Shown here: piece by piece, positions 26,888 through 38,415 of the stretch
Position numbering within the stretch: position 1 is the first letter of the stretch
Layout of the letters: each line of letters starts with the position of its first letter
Assembly: GCF_030524025.1 (NCBI RefSeq)
Contig: NZ_JAUNHI010000001.1
Coordinates: 1 to 54,610 of the forward strand
Direction of reading: 5' to 3'
Source of the DNA: Actinomyces sp.
GTDB taxonomy: Bacteria; Actinomycetota; Actinomycetes; Actinomycetales; Actinomycetaceae
Length of the DNA: 54,610 bases
Translations under genes and position numbers: made by a program
The notes under the pieces: generated by a model
Database searches by the model: none
What the model saw: the letters and a program-made list of their open reading frames with translations, nothing else
Told to the model about the DNA's origin: nothing

Positions 26888-27243
26888 ACCCCTATGTCTC
26901 CTTGCTCATCATGGCGGCGCTGGCCCTGCTCGTGGCCATCGGTGGGCTCGGGCTGTCGGCGATCGTCAGCCCGGGCCGACGCAACCGGGTCAAGGTGGCC
27001 GCCTACGAGTGCGGCATCGACCCCACCCCGGCCCACCCGGACAAGGGGCGCTTCCCCGTCGCCTTCTACCTCGTGGGCATGACCTTCATCATCTTCGACG
27101 TCGAGGTGGTTTTCCTCTACCCGTGGGCCACCGCCTTCGCCCGGCTGGGCCTGTTCGGACTGGGCGCCGCCCTCGTCTTCATCGCCCTCATCACGGTGCC
27201 CTACGTCCTGGAGTGGCGCCGCGGCGGACTGGACTGGGACTGA
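26884..27243 (+). CDS. nuoA: NADH-quinone oxidoreductase subunit A
   Basis: A 119-residue complex I subunit with three helices (about 5-27, 60-82, 88-108). The loop between helices 1 and 2 carries the YECGIDPTP segment with the conserved Cys, and [12 protein letters not shown] contains the conserved acidic residues of helix 2. Starts by ATGA overlap with the upstream reductase gene. A 76-bp gap to nuoB holds no gene. Confidence 0.97.
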   Translation: MNPYVSLLIMAALALLVAIGGLGLSAIVSPGRRNRVKVAAYECGIDPTPAHPDKGRFPVAFYLVGMTFIIFDVEVVFLYPWATAFARLGLFGLGAALVFIALITVPYVLEWRRGGLDWD

Positions 27244-27319
27244 TGCCCCCAGCCAGGACCCAGGACAGCGGGGCATCGGGGACATCGGGTACACCGAGGA
27301 CACGGAGGGCGCGACGGCC

Positions 27320-27940
27320 ATGAACATGAACGACTACAACGACAAGATGCGCGACATCCCCTCCAAGAGGGATGACCCGTACGCCCAGGCGGCCGCGGAG
27401 GTCGACAGCCCGGGCTTCCTGCTGACCAGTGTCGAGCGGCTCACCGGCCTGGCCCAGGCGCGCTCGCTGTGGCCGGTGACGATGGGCCTGGCCTGCTGCG
27501 CCATCGAGATGATGGCCGCGGGCACGCCCCGCTTCGACATGGCGCGCTTCGGATGGGAGGTCTTCCGCGCCTCGCCCCGCCACGCCGACGTCATGATCGT
27601 CTCGGGCCGCCTGTCCCACAAGATGGCCCCGATCGTGCGCAACGTCTACGACTCGATGCCCGAGCCCAAATGGGTCATCTCCATGGGGGCCTGCGCCTCG
27701 AGCGGCGGCATCTTCAACAACTACGCCATCGTCCAGGGCTGCGACCACGTCGTGCCGGTGGACATCTACCTGCCCGGCTGCCCGCCGCGGCCCGAGATGC
27801 TCATCAACGCCATGCTCGAGCTGACCCGTCAGATCGAGAAGCGGCCCGTCCTGGCCCACCGCGAGCAGATCGCGCGTGCCGTCGAGGCCGCCGCCCTGTC
27901 CGCAACCCCCACCTCCGAGATGAAGGGCCTGCTCGCATGA
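27320..27940 (+). CDS. nuoB: NADH-quinone oxidoreductase subunit B
   Basis: A 206-residue peripheral-arm subunit carrying the terminal [4Fe-4S] cluster N2, which passes electrons to quinone. Ligands are visible: C59 and C60 in [11 protein letters not shown]125 in [10 protein letters not shown]154 in LPGCPPRPE. An N-terminal tail of about 25 residues and a C-terminal tail extend the core. Overlaps nuoC by 4 bp. Confidence 0.98.
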   Translation: MNMNDYNDKMRDIPSKRDDPYAQAAAEVDSPGFLLTSVERLTGLAQARSLWPVTMGLACCAIEMMAAGTPRFDMARFGWEVFRASPRHADVMIVSGRLSHKMAPIVRNVYDSMPEPKWVISMGACASSGGIFNNYAIVQGCDHVVPVDIYLPGCPPRPEMLINAMLELTRQIEKRPVLAHREQIARAVEAAALSATPTSEMKGLLA

Positions 27941-28704
27941 GTGAGAACACCGTCGACGACGGCGTCCCCGCAGAGGCGGCCGACCTCGCCGCCCCGGCCG
28001 TGCCCGAGGTCGCGGGCCGGCCCGTGCGCCCCGAGCTGCGCCTGGAGGTCGTCTCGGCCCACACCGGCCACTTCGGCGCCCCGGACGCCGGCGACACCTC
28101 CGGCTACGGCGGGACGAGGAGCGTGGTCGCCCTGGCCCCGGCCGCCGTGCGCCCTTACGGCTCCTGGTTCGACGAGGCCGTCGACGCCCTCATCGAGGAC
28201 CTGGCCGAGGCCGGTGTCGACCCGGCCGACGCCATCGAGAAGGTCGTCGTCGAGCACGACCAGCTGACGCTGTTCATCGCCCGTGAGCACCTTCTCGACG
28301 TCGTGCGCCCCCTGCGCGACGACCAGGACCTGCGCTTCGAGCTGTGCCTGGGGGTGACCGGGGTGCACTACCCGGGCGACGCCGGGCGCGAGCTGCACGC
28401 CTGCTTCGAGTTCCTGTCCCTGACCCACGGCTCGCGGGCCATCCGCCTGGAGGTCACCTGCCCCGAGTCCGACCCGCACATCCCCTCGATCGTGCCGGTC
28501 TACCCCGGCGACGACTGGCATGAGCGGGAGGCCTGGGACCTCATGGGGATCGTTTTCGACGGGCACCCCCACCTCACCCGCTCGGCGATGCCCGACGACT
28601 GGGTGGGCCACCCCCAGCGCAAGGACTACCCGCTCGGCGGCATCCCCGTCGAGTACCGGGGCGCCTCGACCGCCCCCGCCGACTCCCGGAGGTCGTACCG
28701 CTGA
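27937..28704 (+). CDS. nuoC: NADH-quinone oxidoreductase subunit C
   Basis: A 255-residue 30-kDa-type subunit of the connecting module. The conserved core is [39 protein letters not shown], split across about 170-210, then the hallmark [17 protein letters not shown]. The first 60 residues are Ala/Pro/Glu-rich and weakly conserved. nuoC and nuoD are separate genes here, unlike the E. coli fusion. The stop and the nuoD ATG share one base. Confidence 0.96.
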   Translation: MSENTVDDGVPAEAADLAAPAVPEVAGRPVRPELRLEVVSAHTGHFGAPDAGDTSGYGGTRSVVALAPAAVRPYGSWFDEAVDALIEDLAEAGVDPADAIEKVVVEHDQLTLFIAREHLLDVVRPLRDDQDLRFELCLGVTGVHYPGDAGRELHACFEFLSLTHGSRAIRLEVTCPESDPHIPSIVPVYPGDDWHEREAWDLMGIVFDGHPHLTRSAMPDDWVGHPQRKDYPLGGIPVEYRGASTAPADSRRSYR

Positions 28705-30101
28705 TGAGCACCGCGAGCACGAACGAGGCCTTCACCGCCGCCGGCCCGGCCACCGACTCACTGGCCGACGGCGCCCCCCAGTTCACCGCCCACGGCGGGG
28801 ACTGGGACGAGGTCGTCGCCCAGATAGCCGCCCGGGACGAGGCCGACCGCCTCGAGCACGACCGCATCGTGGTCAACATGGGCCCGGTCCACCCCTCGAC
28901 GCACGGCGTGCTGCGCCTGGTCCTGGAGATCGACGGCGAGCGGGTCACCGAGGTCCGCGTCGGCACCGGCTACCTCCACACCGGCATCGAGAAGAACATG
29001 GAGTACCGCACCTGGGTCCAGGGCGAGACCTTCGTGACCCGGATGGACTACGTCGCCCCCTTCTTCCAGGAGGTCGGCTACGCCCTGGCCGTCGAGAAGC
29101 TGCTGGGCATCACCGAGGACATTCCCGAGAAGGCCACCGTCACCCGGGTCCTGCTCATGGAGCTCAACCGGATCGCCAGCCACGCCGTGGCCATCGGCAC
29201 CGGCGGCAACGAGATGGGCGGCACGACCCTCATGACGATCTCCTTCCGGCTGCGCGAGCACATCCTGCGCGCCTTCGAGATGGTCTCCGGCCTGCGCATG
29301 AACCACGCCTACATCCGCCCCGGCGGCCTGGCCCAGGACATCCCCGAGGGGCTGACCGGTTTCGTCCGCTCGATCATGCCCGAGATCAAGAAGGACCTCG
29401 GTGAGCTCGAGGCGCTCCTTGTGGAGAACCCGCTGCTCAAGTCGCGCTTCATGGGGGTCGGCGAGATCTCGCTGGCCGGGGCGATGGCCATGGGGCTGAC
29501 CGGTCCCTGCCTGCGCGCCACCGGCTACCCCCTCGACCTGCGCAAGTCCCGGCCCTACTGCGGGTACGAGACCTACGACTTCGACGTGCCCGTCTACACC
29601 TCCTCGGACTGCTACACCCGGCTGCTTCTGCGCTTCGACGAGTGCTTCCAGTCCCTCAAGATCGTCTCCCAGGCACTGGACCGCCTCGAGGAGATCAGCG
29701 AGCGGGGCGCCGACCCCTCCAACACGACGATGGTCGCCGACCCCACGATCGCCTGGCCCGCGAGGATGGCCATCGCCACCGACGGCCAGGGCCAGTCCCT
29801 CGAGCACGTCCGCCGGATCATGGGCACCTCGATGGAGTCCCTCATCAGCCACTTCAAGCTGGTGACCCAGGGCTTCCACGTGCCCGCCGGGCAGGTCTAC
29901 CAGACCATCGAGCACGCCAAGGGCGTCATGGGCATCCACGCCGTGTCCGACGGCGGCACCCGCCCCTACCGGGTCCACTTCCGCGACCCTTCCTACTCCA
30001 ACCTGCAGTCGCTGGCCCTGATGGGCGAGGGCGGCATGATCGCCGACCTCGTGCCCACGCTGGCCTCGATCGACCCCGTCCTGGGAGGCGTGGACCGCTG
30101 A
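28704..30101 (+). CDS. nuoD: NADH-quinone oxidoreductase subunit D
   Basis: A 465-residue 49-kDa-type subunit forming much of the quinone site with NuoB. The quinone-binding features are present: [15 protein letters not shown] (conserved His) and [14 protein letters not shown] (conserved Tyr region). The C-terminal [38 protein letters not shown] ends with the Asp-Arg typical of the family. The first 50 residues are an extra low-complexity lead. Shares one base with nuoE. Confidence 0.97.
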   Translation: MSTASTNEAFTAAGPATDSLADGAPQFTAHGGDWDEVVAQIAARDEADRLEHDRIVVNMGPVHPSTHGVLRLVLEIDGERVTEVRVGTGYLHTGIEKNMEYRTWVQGETFVTRMDYVAPFFQEVGYALAVEKLLGITEDIPEKATVTRVLLMELNRIASHAVAIGTGGNEMGGTTLMTISFRLREHILRAFEMVSGLRMNHAYIRPGGLAQDIPEGLTGFVRSIMPEIKKDLGELEALLVENPLLKSRFMGVGEISLAGAMAMGLTGPCLRATGYPLDLRKSRPYCGYETYDFDVPVYTSSDCYTRLLLRFDECFQSLKIVSQALDRLEEISERGADPSNTTMVADPTIAWPARMAIATDGQGQSLEHVRRIMGTSMESLISHFKLVTQGFHVPAGQVYQTIEHAKGVMGIHAVSDGGTRPYRVHFRDPSYSNLQSLALMGEGGMIADLVPTLASIDPVLGGVDR

Positions 30102-30834
30102 TGAGCACGAACGCAACCGGCTACAGCCCCGAGGTCGCCCAGCGCCTCGAAGCCGACATCGACCAGATCATCGCCCGCTACCCCCAGGGCCAGGAGCGCA
30201 GCGCCCTCATCCCCATGCTCCACCTCGTGCAGTCCGTCGACGGCTACGTCTCGCCGGCGGGCATCGCCCTGTGCGCCGCCCGGCTCGGCCTCAACCGCTC
30301 CGAGGTCAGCGCCGTGGCCACCTTCTACAGCCAGTTCCGGCGTCACCCGGCGGGCGCCTACCACGTGGGGGTGTGCACCAATGCCCTGTGCGCGGTCATG
30401 GGCGGCGACGACATCTGGTCGGCCGTCTCGGAGCACACCGGCCTGGGCAGCGATGAGACGAGCGAGGACGGGACGATCAGCCTCGAGCGCGTCGAGTGCA
30501 ACGCCGCCTGCGACTACGCCCCGGTGGTCATGGTCAACTGGGAGTTCTTCGACAACCAGACCCCCGACAGCGCCGTCGACCTCGTGCGGCGCCTGGAGCA
30601 GGGGGAGGACATCGTTCCCACCCGCGGCCCGGAGACGGTGCCGACCTTCCGTGAGAACGCCCGGCTGCTCGCGGGCTTCGAGGACGGCCGGGTCCAGGAG
30701 GGCGCGGGACCCGGCGAGCCGACGCTGCGCGGCCTGCGCCTGGCCCGCGAGCACGGCTGGACCGCGCCCGAGGCCCTCGAGCAGGCATCCCCCGCCGGCC
30801 CCGGATCGACGGCACGAGCGCAGGAGGAGACGAA

Positions 30835-30838
<4 letters not shown>
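30101..30838 (+). CDS. nuoE: NADH-quinone oxidoreductase subunit E
   Basis: A 245-residue 24-kDa-type subunit with [2Fe-2S] cluster N1a. The ligands are C92 and C97 (VCTNALC) and C133 and C137 (ECNAACD). The thioredoxin-like domain ends near 180; an Ala/Pro/Glu-rich tail of about 60 residues follows. Overlaps nuoF by 4 bp. Confidence 0.96.
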
Positions 30839-32193
<1,355 letters not shown>

Positions 32194-32196
32194 CAC

Positions 32197-34893
32197 ATGA
32201 CTGACACGGTCCACCTCTCCATCGACGGGATGCCGGTCGAGGTCGACGCCGGCACCCTCATCATCCGTGCCGCCGAGCGCGCCGGGGTGCGCATCCCGCG
32301 CTTCTGCGACCACCCGCTCCTGGCGCCCTCGGCCAACTGCCGCCAGTGCCTGGTCGATGTGGCCATGCCCGGGCGCGACGGCGTCGTGCGGCCCATGCCC
32401 AAGCCCCAGCCCGCCTGTGCCATGACCGTCACCGAGGGCATGGAGGTGGCCACCCAGGCCACGAGCGAGGTGGCCGCCAAGGCCCAGGCCGGCACGATGG
32501 AGTTCCTCCTCATCAACCACCCCCTGGACTGCCCGGTGTGCGACAAGGGCGGGGAGTGCCCCCTGCAGAACCAGGCCCTGGAGCTGATGGCCAGCGGCGC
32601 CCAGTCGGCCACCCGCTTCACCGACGTCAAGCGGGCCTTCCCCAAGCCCCTGCGGCTGACAAGCAACGTGCTGCTCGACCGCGACCGGTGCATCCTGTGC
32701 CAGCGCTGCGTGCGCTTCGCCGACGAGATCGCCGGTGACCCCTTCATCGCCCTGCAGGGCCGTGGCGCCGGGCATGTGGGCGGGCATATCACGCCCGGGC
32801 TGTACTCCGAGCAGATCGGCCGCTTCGACGCCTCGGTCCTCGACTTCCACGACCCGCGGGACGAGGGGCCGCGCACGCGGACCATCCGCGGCGAGGCGGG
32901 TCTCGTGCCCACCGAGGACCTGTCCGGTCCCGGCGGCGAGCCCGGGGTCCTCGACGGCCCGGTCGACGGTGCCGCCGGCCTGCCCGAGGGGCAGGACCTG
33001 TCCGGCAGGCCCTTCGCCTCCTACTTCTCGGGCAACATCATCCAGATCTGCCCTGTCGGCGCGCTGACCAGCGCCCGCTACCGCTTCCGCGCCCGCCCCA
33101 TGGACCTGGTGTCGACCGACTCGGTCACCGAGCACGACGCCTCGGGGTCGGCCCTGCGCGTCGACATGCGCCGCGGCGTCGTCCTGCGCCGGCTCGCCGG
33201 TGAGGACCCCGAGGTCAACGAGGAGTGGATCACCGACAAGGACCGCTTCGCCTTCACCTGGTCCTCCCAGCCCGACCGGCTCACCGTCCCGCTCGTGCGC
33301 GACGAGGACGGCGCGCTCGTGCCCACGAGCTGGTCGGACGCCCTCGACGTCGCCGCCACCGGACTGGCGGCGGCCGCCGAGCGGGGGGTGGGCCTGCTGC
33401 CCGGCGCCCGCCTCACCCTCGAGGACGCCTGGGCCTGGTCGCGCTTCGCCCGCACCGTCCTGGGCACCAACGACATCGACCAGCGGGTGCGCGACCACAG
33501 CCCCGAGGAGGACACCTTCCTGGCGGCCCGGGTGGCCGGTACCGGCCTGGGGCGGGTGACCTACCGCTCCTTGGAGCAGGCGGGTCAGGTCCTCCTGGTC
33601 GCCCTGGAGCCCGAGGACGAGTGCGGCTCCCTGTTCCTGCGGCTGCGCAAGGCCGTGCGGGCCGGGGGCGCCGAGGTGGCCGCCGTGACGGCCACGGCCA
33701 CCGCCGGCACCCGCAAGCTCGACGCGACCACCGTCTTGGCCGCCCCCGGCCAGGAGGCCCGCGCCGTGGCGCTGCTGAGCCGGACCCACCCGGGCATCGT
33801 CGAGGGCCTGTCCCGGCCGGGCGCCACCATCCTCGTCGGTGAGCGCGCCGCGGCCGTGCCGGGGCTGCTGTCGGTGGTCGACGCCCTGGCCACCGCCACG
33901 GGCGCCCGCCTGGCCTGGGTGCCGCGCCGCGCCGGCGAGCGCGGTGGCATCGAGGCCGGTGCGCTGCCCTTCCTCCTGCCCGGCGGCCGGCCCGTGGCCG
34001 ACGCCCACGCCCGCGCCGAGGTGGCCCGCGCCTGGAACGCGGGCACCGGGGACGTGCACGCCAACCCGCCGCTGCCCGAGGCTCCCGGCCGCGACACGAC
34101 GGCGATCCTGACCGCCCTGGCCGACGGCGAGCTCGAGGGCCTGGTCATCGGCGGCGTCGACCTGCGCGACTTCCCCGACCCCGGCCTGGCGCGCACCGCC
34201 CTGGCCTCCTCGGGCTTCACCGTGCAGCTCGAGGTGCGCCGCACCGAGGTGTCCGAGCACGCCGACGTCGTCCTGCCCGTGGCGCCGCCGGTGGAGAAGA
34301 ACGGCACCTTCGTCAACTGGGAGGGCCGCGTGCGGCCCTTCGGCCAGGCCCACGTCTCGCGCGCCCGCACCGACCGCCAGGTCCTGGGGGCCCTGGCCCT
34401 GGAGATGGGGACCGACCTCGAGGCCGAGGACCTGACCGTCCTCCACACCGGGATCGCCGAGCTCGGGCTGTGGTCGGGGACGCGCGGCCCCGTCGCCTTC
34501 ACCGAGGAGGCGCAGCGGGAGGACCGCCCCGAGGAGACGGGAACCGCCCCCGCGGGCCTCGAGGCTGTCCTGGCCACCCACAAGCCGATGCTCGACGACG
34601 GCCGGCTCCAGGACGGCGAGCCCTTCCTGGCCGCCACCGCACGGCGCCCGGTGGCCCGCCTGGCCGCCGACCTGGCCGCGCGCCTCGCCCTGGACCCGGG
34701 CCAGGAGGTCGAGGTCTCCACGCCCACCGGCACGGTCACGCTGCCCGCCGTCGTGGGAGGGGTGGCCGATGGCGTCGTGTGGCTGCCCGAGTGCTCCCCG
34801 GGCTCGACCGTGCGCCAGACCCTGGGCGCGGGGCACGGCTCGCCCGTCCGGATCTCGCTGCCCGCACCGACCAGCACGGAGGTGTCCCCGTGA
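32197..34893 (+). CDS. nuoG: NADH-quinone oxidoreductase subunit G, lacking N7 cluster ligands
   Basis: An 898-residue 75-kDa-type subunit carrying the electron-relay clusters. N1b ligands C37, C48, C51, C74; N5 ligands H108, C112, C115, C121; N4 ligands C165, C168, C171 and C285 are all present. The bacterial extra cluster N7 normally uses C-x2-C-x3-C plus a distant Cys. Here the matching positions read TEHDASGS (T311, D314, S318) and EEWITDKD (T346), so all four are lost while the surrounding sequence is kept. The molybdopterin-oxidoreductase-like C-terminal part follows, with APPVEKNGTFVNWEGRVRPF. Overlaps nuoH by 4 bp. Confidence 0.96.
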   Translation: MTDTVHLSIDGMPVEVDAGTLIIRAAERAGVRIPRFCDHPLLAPSANCRQCLVDVAMPGRDGVVRPMPKPQPACAMTVTEGMEVATQATSEVAAKAQAGTMEFLLINHPLDCPVCDKGGECPLQNQALELMASGAQSATRFTDVKRAFPKPLRLTSNVLLDRDRCILCQRCVRFADEIAGDPFIALQGRGAGHVGGHITPGLYSEQIGRFDASVLDFHDPRDEGPRTRTIRGEAGLVPTEDLSGPGGEPGVLDGPVDGAAGLPEGQDLSGRPFASYFSGNIIQICPVGALTSARYRFRARPMDLVSTDSVTEHDASGSALRVDMRRGVVLRRLAGEDPEVNEEWITDKDRFAFTWSSQPDRLTVPLVRDEDGALVPTSWSDALDVAATGLAAAAERGVGLLPGARLTLEDAWAWSRFARTVLGTNDIDQRVRDHSPEEDTFLAARVAGTGLGRVTYRSLEQAGQVLLVALEPEDECGSLFLRLRKAVRAGGAEVAAVTATATAGTRKLDATTVLAAPGQEARAVALLSRTHPGIVEGLSRPGATILVGERAAAVPGLLSVVDALATATGARLAWVPRRAGERGGIEAGALPFLLPGGRPVADAHARAEVARAWNAGTGDVHANPPLPEAPGRDTTAILTALADGELEGLVIGGVDLRDFPDPGLARTALASSGFTVQLEVRRTEVSEHADVVLPVAPPVEKNGTFVNWEGRVRPFGQAHVSRARTDRQVLGALALEMGTDLEAEDLTVLHTGIAELGLWSGTRGPVAFTEEAQREDRPEETGTAPAGLEAVLATHKPMLDDGRLQDGEPFLAATARRPVARLAADLAARLALDPGQEVEVSTPTGTVTLPAVVGGVADGVVWLPECSPGSTVRQTLGAGHGSPVRISLPAPTSTEVSP

Positions 34894-36440
34894 CCACCGC
34901 AGCCCTTGTCCGCGCCGTCGTCCAGCCGACGGCAACGGGAGGTGTGACCGCCGACTTCTCCGACGAGACCTGGTGGCTGTCGGTCATCAAGGCGGTTTTC
35001 ATCGTCCTGTTCCTCATCGTGTCCGTCATCATGGTCCTGTGGGTCGAGCGCCGCGGCCTGGCCAGGATGCAGGTGCGCCGCGGCCCCAACGTCAACGGCC
35101 CCCTGGGTCTGCTCCAGGCGGTCGCCGACGCCGCCAAGCTCATCCTCAAGGAGGACTTCTGGCTCAAGGGCGCCGAGAAGTTCATCTACATCCTGGCGCC
35201 GGTCATCGCGGCCTTCTGCGCCTTCATGGTCTACGCGGTCATCCCCTTCGGCCCCGAGGTCTCCATCCTGGGCCACGTCACCCCGCTGCAGCTGGCCGAC
35301 TTCCCCGTCGCCGTGCTCTACATCCTGGCGGTGACGGCCTTCGGCGTCTACGGCATCATCCTGGGCGGCTGGTCGAGCCACTCGACCTACCCCCTGCTGG
35401 GCGCCGTGCGCAGCGCCGCCCAGGTCATCTCCTACGAGCTGGCGATGAGCCTGTCGATGCTCACCGTCTTCCTCGCCTCGGGCACCATGTCGACCTCGGG
35501 CATCGTCTCGGCCCAGGAGCGCCTGTGGTGGGGCCTGGCCATGCTCCCCAGCCTCGTCATCTACGTCGTGTCGATGATCGGCGAGGTCAACCGGCTGCCC
35601 TTCGACCTGCCCGAGGCCGAGGGCGAGCTCGTCGCGGGGCACATGGTCGAGTACTCCTCGATGAAGTTCGCCTGGTACTTCCTGGCCGAGTACATCAACA
35701 TGTTCAACGTCTCGGCGGTGTGCGTCACCCTCTTCCTGGGCGGCTGGCGCTCCTTCATCCTGGCCTCCTTCTGGGACGGGGCCAACTCGGGCTGGTGGCC
35801 GCTGCTGTGGTTCGTCCTCAAGGTCTGGGCGGTCATGTTCTTCATGATCTGGACGCGCGGCACGCTCGTGCGCATCCGCTACGACCACTTCATGAAGCTG
35901 GGCTGGAAGGTCCTCATCCCGGTGTCCCTGGCCTGGTTCGTGCTCGTCGCGGTCGTCCAGGCCTACCGAAGCTTCACCGACGGCTCCACCCAGGGGCTGC
36001 TGGGCGTCCTGGCGGCCATCTTCCTCGTGGCCATGCTCATCCTCTTCTTCGCCCCGGCCGCCCCCGAGGAGGACGAGGACGGCGAGCCCGAGGACCAGTG
36101 GGACGACGACGAGCTCATTGCACCGGGGGAGGGGGACCACCTTCTCGCGGGGGGCTTCCCCGTGCCGCCGCTGCCCGGCCAGACCCTGCCCCCCTCGCCG
36201 CGGGCCAGGCGCGCCGAGCCGGTCCCCGCCTCCGGGGGCGGGGCCGCCGCCCTCGGCCTCCAGCAGGTGGACGGCGCCGAGGGGGCCATGGCCGCCCCCG
36301 CGGCGGTGCCCTCGGTCATCTCGGACATCGCCGCCTCGCTGACGATCCACGCCACCGGGGCCGACGCCCCGGGCTCCACGACCATCCATCCCGACGCGGC
36401 CGCCCCCGCCGACGGCGCCCAGGAGGACAACGATGACTGA
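34890..36440 (+). CDS. nuoH: NADH-quinone oxidoreductase subunit H with long C-terminal tail
   Basis: A 516-residue membrane subunit linking the quinone site to the proton pumps. Eight or so helices span about 30-400. Conserved loops are [42 protein letters not shown], and [22 protein letters not shown]. The last 110 residues (from about 405, [16 protein letters not shown] then Pro/Ala/Gly-rich) are an acidic, probably disordered extension beyond the usual subunit. Overlaps nuoI by 8 bp. Confidence 0.96.
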   Translation: MTTAALVRAVVQPTATGGVTADFSDETWWLSVIKAVFIVLFLIVSVIMVLWVERRGLARMQVRRGPNVNGPLGLLQAVADAAKLILKEDFWLKGAEKFIYILAPVIAAFCAFMVYAVIPFGPEVSILGHVTPLQLADFPVAVLYILAVTAFGVYGIILGGWSSHSTYPLLGAVRSAAQVISYELAMSLSMLTVFLASGTMSTSGIVSAQERLWWGLAMLPSLVIYVVSMIGEVNRLPFDLPEAEGELVAGHMVEYSSMKFAWYFLAEYINMFNVSAVCVTLFLGGWRSFILASFWDGANSGWWPLLWFVLKVWAVMFFMIWTRGTLVRIRYDHFMKLGWKVLIPVSLAWFVLVAVVQAYRSFTDGSTQGLLGVLAAIFLVAMLILFFAPAAPEEDEDGEPEDQWDDDELIAPGEGDHLLAGGFPVPPLPGQTLPPSPRARRAEPVPASGGGAAALGLQQVDGAEGAMAAPAAVPSVISDIAASLTIHATGADAPGSTTIHPDAAAPADGAQEDNDD

Positions 36441-37119
36441 GCACACCGACGGCCCCCGCCGGTCCCGGTCCGACCACAACCGGTGGCTGCGTGACGCACC
36501 CGGAGCACTGGCCCGCGTCTTCGCGCCCGTAGCCGGTTACGGCGTGACCATCTCCTCGATGTTCAGGCCCACGGTCACCGAGCTCTACCCCTTCGAGCCC
36601 GCGGTGCTCATGCCGCGCTACCACGGGCGCCACCAGCTCAACCGCTACGATGACGGCCTGGAGAAGTGCATCGGCTGCGAGCTGTGCGCCTGGGCCTGCC
36701 CCGCCGACGCCATCTACGTCGAGGCCGCCTCCAACGCACCGGGGGAGCAGCACTCGCCGGGGGAGCGCTACGGACGCGTCTACCAGATCAACTACCTGCG
36801 CTGCATCTTCTGCGGCCTGTGCATCGAGGCCTGCCCGACGCGGGCCCTGACGATGACCCACGAGATCGACGAGCTGGTCGGGCCCACCCGCACGGGCCTG
36901 ATCTACGACAAGGAGGACCTGCTCGTCCCGCTGCCCGAGGGCGCCCTGGCCTCCCCGCACCCCATGGTCGAGGGGACCGAGGACGCCGACTACTACCGCG
37001 GCGCGGTCACCGGACCCACCCAGGCGCAGGTCGACTGGGTGCGCGCCCACCGCCCCGACGACCCCTCACTGGCAACCGCCGCCCCGGTCCCGGCCCCGTC
37101 CAAGGAGGTCGTCCACTGA
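36433..37119 (+). CDS. nuoI: NADH-quinone oxidoreductase subunit I
   Basis: A 228-residue ferredoxin-like subunit with clusters N6a and N6b. Ligands: C79, C82, C85, C89 ([13 protein letters not shown]) and C124, C127, C130, C134 ([13 protein letters not shown]). A 19-residue loop with GEQHSPGE lies between the motifs. The last base of the TGA is the A of the nuoJ ATG. Confidence 0.98.
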   Translation: MTEHTDGPRRSRSDHNRWLRDAPGALARVFAPVAGYGVTISSMFRPTVTELYPFEPAVLMPRYHGRHQLNRYDDGLEKCIGCELCAWACPADAIYVEAASNAPGEQHSPGERYGRVYQINYLRCIFCGLCIEACPTRALTMTHEIDELVGPTRTGLIYDKEDLLVPLPEGALASPHPMVEGTEDADYYRGAVTGPTQAQVDWVRAHRPDDPSLATAAPVPAPSKEVVH

Positions 37120-38096
37120 TGTCCGTCCTGCACGCACCCGCCGCCCTGACCAGCGCCGGAGAGCTCTCCGGCGGTGAGACGATCCTGTTCGGGGTCGTCG
37201 CCCTGGTCACGGTCGGCTGCGCCCTGGGCCTGCTCACCGCCAAGAGGGCGGTCAACGCCGCGGTCAACATGATCACGATCATGATCTGCCTGGCGATACT
37301 CTACGTGGCCTCCGAGGCGCCCTTCCTCGGGGTCACCCAGGTCGTCGTCTACACCGGCGCAGTCATGACCCTCGTCCTGTTCGTCGTCATGATGGTGGGC
37401 CTGGGCGGCGACGAGCCGGTCAATGCCACCGGCTCGCCGGCCAACAAGTGGCTCGTCGCCCTCCTGGGCGCCGGGCTCGCCACGGTCCTGGTCTGCGTCG
37501 TCGTGACGACCGCCTTCCCACAGGCCGCCGGACTCCAGGCCGGTCAGGGCGCCACCCCCCAAGCCCTCGCCGAGGTCCTCTTCGGCAGCCACGTCGTCGT
37601 GATGGAACTGACCGGCATCCTGCTCGTTATCGCCGCCGTCGGGGCGCTGAGCCTGACCCACCGGGAGCGGATCCGCCCGGCCCTCAGCCAGCGGCGCAGC
37701 GCCCAGTCCAAGATGCGGGCCTACGCGACCCGCGGCCTTCACCCCGGCCAGAAGCCGATGCCCGGGGTCTACGCCGCCACGAACGCCGCCACGGCCCCGG
37801 CCCTGGACGCCGCCGGCCAGGCGGTCGAGGAATCCGTCCCCCGCGTCCTGCGGGCGCGTGGGGACGCCCTGGAGGTCGCCGAGGTCTCCCCGGAGACCGG
37901 GCGAGCCCAGCGCTCCGGGAGCATCGCGGCCCGGACCGAGGCCGCCGTGGGCCGCTCCGGCATGGCGACGATGCCCGGCGCCCCGGCGCCCGTCGTCGTC
38001 CAGCCCCTCGCCCAGGAACCCCAGGAGGCCGACGCGCCGGACAAGGAGCCGGCCGATCAGGACCAGGACAAGCAGGACAAGGAGGACAAGCAGTGA
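37119..38096 (+). CDS. nuoJ: NADH-quinone oxidoreductase subunit J with long C-terminal tail
   Basis: A 325-residue membrane subunit. Five helices lie in the first 185 residues (for instance [15 protein letters not shown] and [18 protein letters not shown]), with the family [10 protein letters not shown] segment involved in proton coupling. The remaining 140 residues are a soluble basic then acidic tail, ending in a run rich in Gln, Asp and Lys; such tails are known in actinobacteria but have no known job. Overlaps nuoK by 4 bp. Confidence 0.94.
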   Translation: MSVLHAPAALTSAGELSGGETILFGVVALVTVGCALGLLTAKRAVNAAVNMITIMICLAILYVASEAPFLGVTQVVVYTGAVMTLVLFVVMMVGLGGDEPVNATGSPANKWLVALLGAGLATVLVCVVVTTAFPQAAGLQAGQGATPQALAEVLFGSHVVVMELTGILLVIAAVGALSLTHRERIRPALSQRRSAQSKMRAYATRGLHPGQKPMPGVYAATNAATAPALDAAGQAVEESVPRVLRARGDALEVAEVSPETGRAQRSGSIAARTEAAVGRSGMATMPGAPAPVVVQPLAQEPQEADAPDKEPADQDQDKQDKEDKQ

Positions 38097-38398
38097 CCGT
38101 CCCCGTGACCGCCTACGTCGTCCTCGCCGTCGTCCTGTTCAGCATCGGGGCGCTGACCGTGCTCCTGCGGCGCAACGCCATCATCGAGCTCATGGGTGTC
38201 GAGCTGATGCTCAACTCCGTCAACCTCGCCCTGGTCAGCTTCTCCCGCCTCCACGGGGACCTGACCGGCCAGCTCTTCGCCTTCTTCGTCATGGTGGTGG
38301 CCGCCGCAGAGGTCGTCGTGGGGCTGAGCATCGTCGTGTCCATCTTCCGCACCCGCAGGTCGACCTCCGTCGACGACGAGAACCTGCTCAAGAACTGA
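38093..38398 (+). CDS. nuoK: NADH-quinone oxidoreductase subunit K
   Basis: A 101-residue subunit with three helices. The conserved buried glutamates appear in [16 protein letters not shown] and in [13 protein letters not shown], both part of the proton path. Starts at GTG overlapping the nuoJ stop. Confidence 0.98.
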   Translation: MTVPVTAYVVLAVVLFSIGALTVLLRRNAIIELMGVELMLNSVNLALVSFSRLHGDLTGQLFAFFVMVVAAAEVVVGLSIVVSIFRTRRSTSVDDENLLKN

Positions 38399-38415
38399 AG
38401 GGGGCCGGCACTTCC

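Noticed and set aside
33585-36479. A 964-codon minus-strand open frame over nuoG-nuoH
   Set aside because: Antisense shadow, His/Asp/Gly/Arg-rich, no family features.
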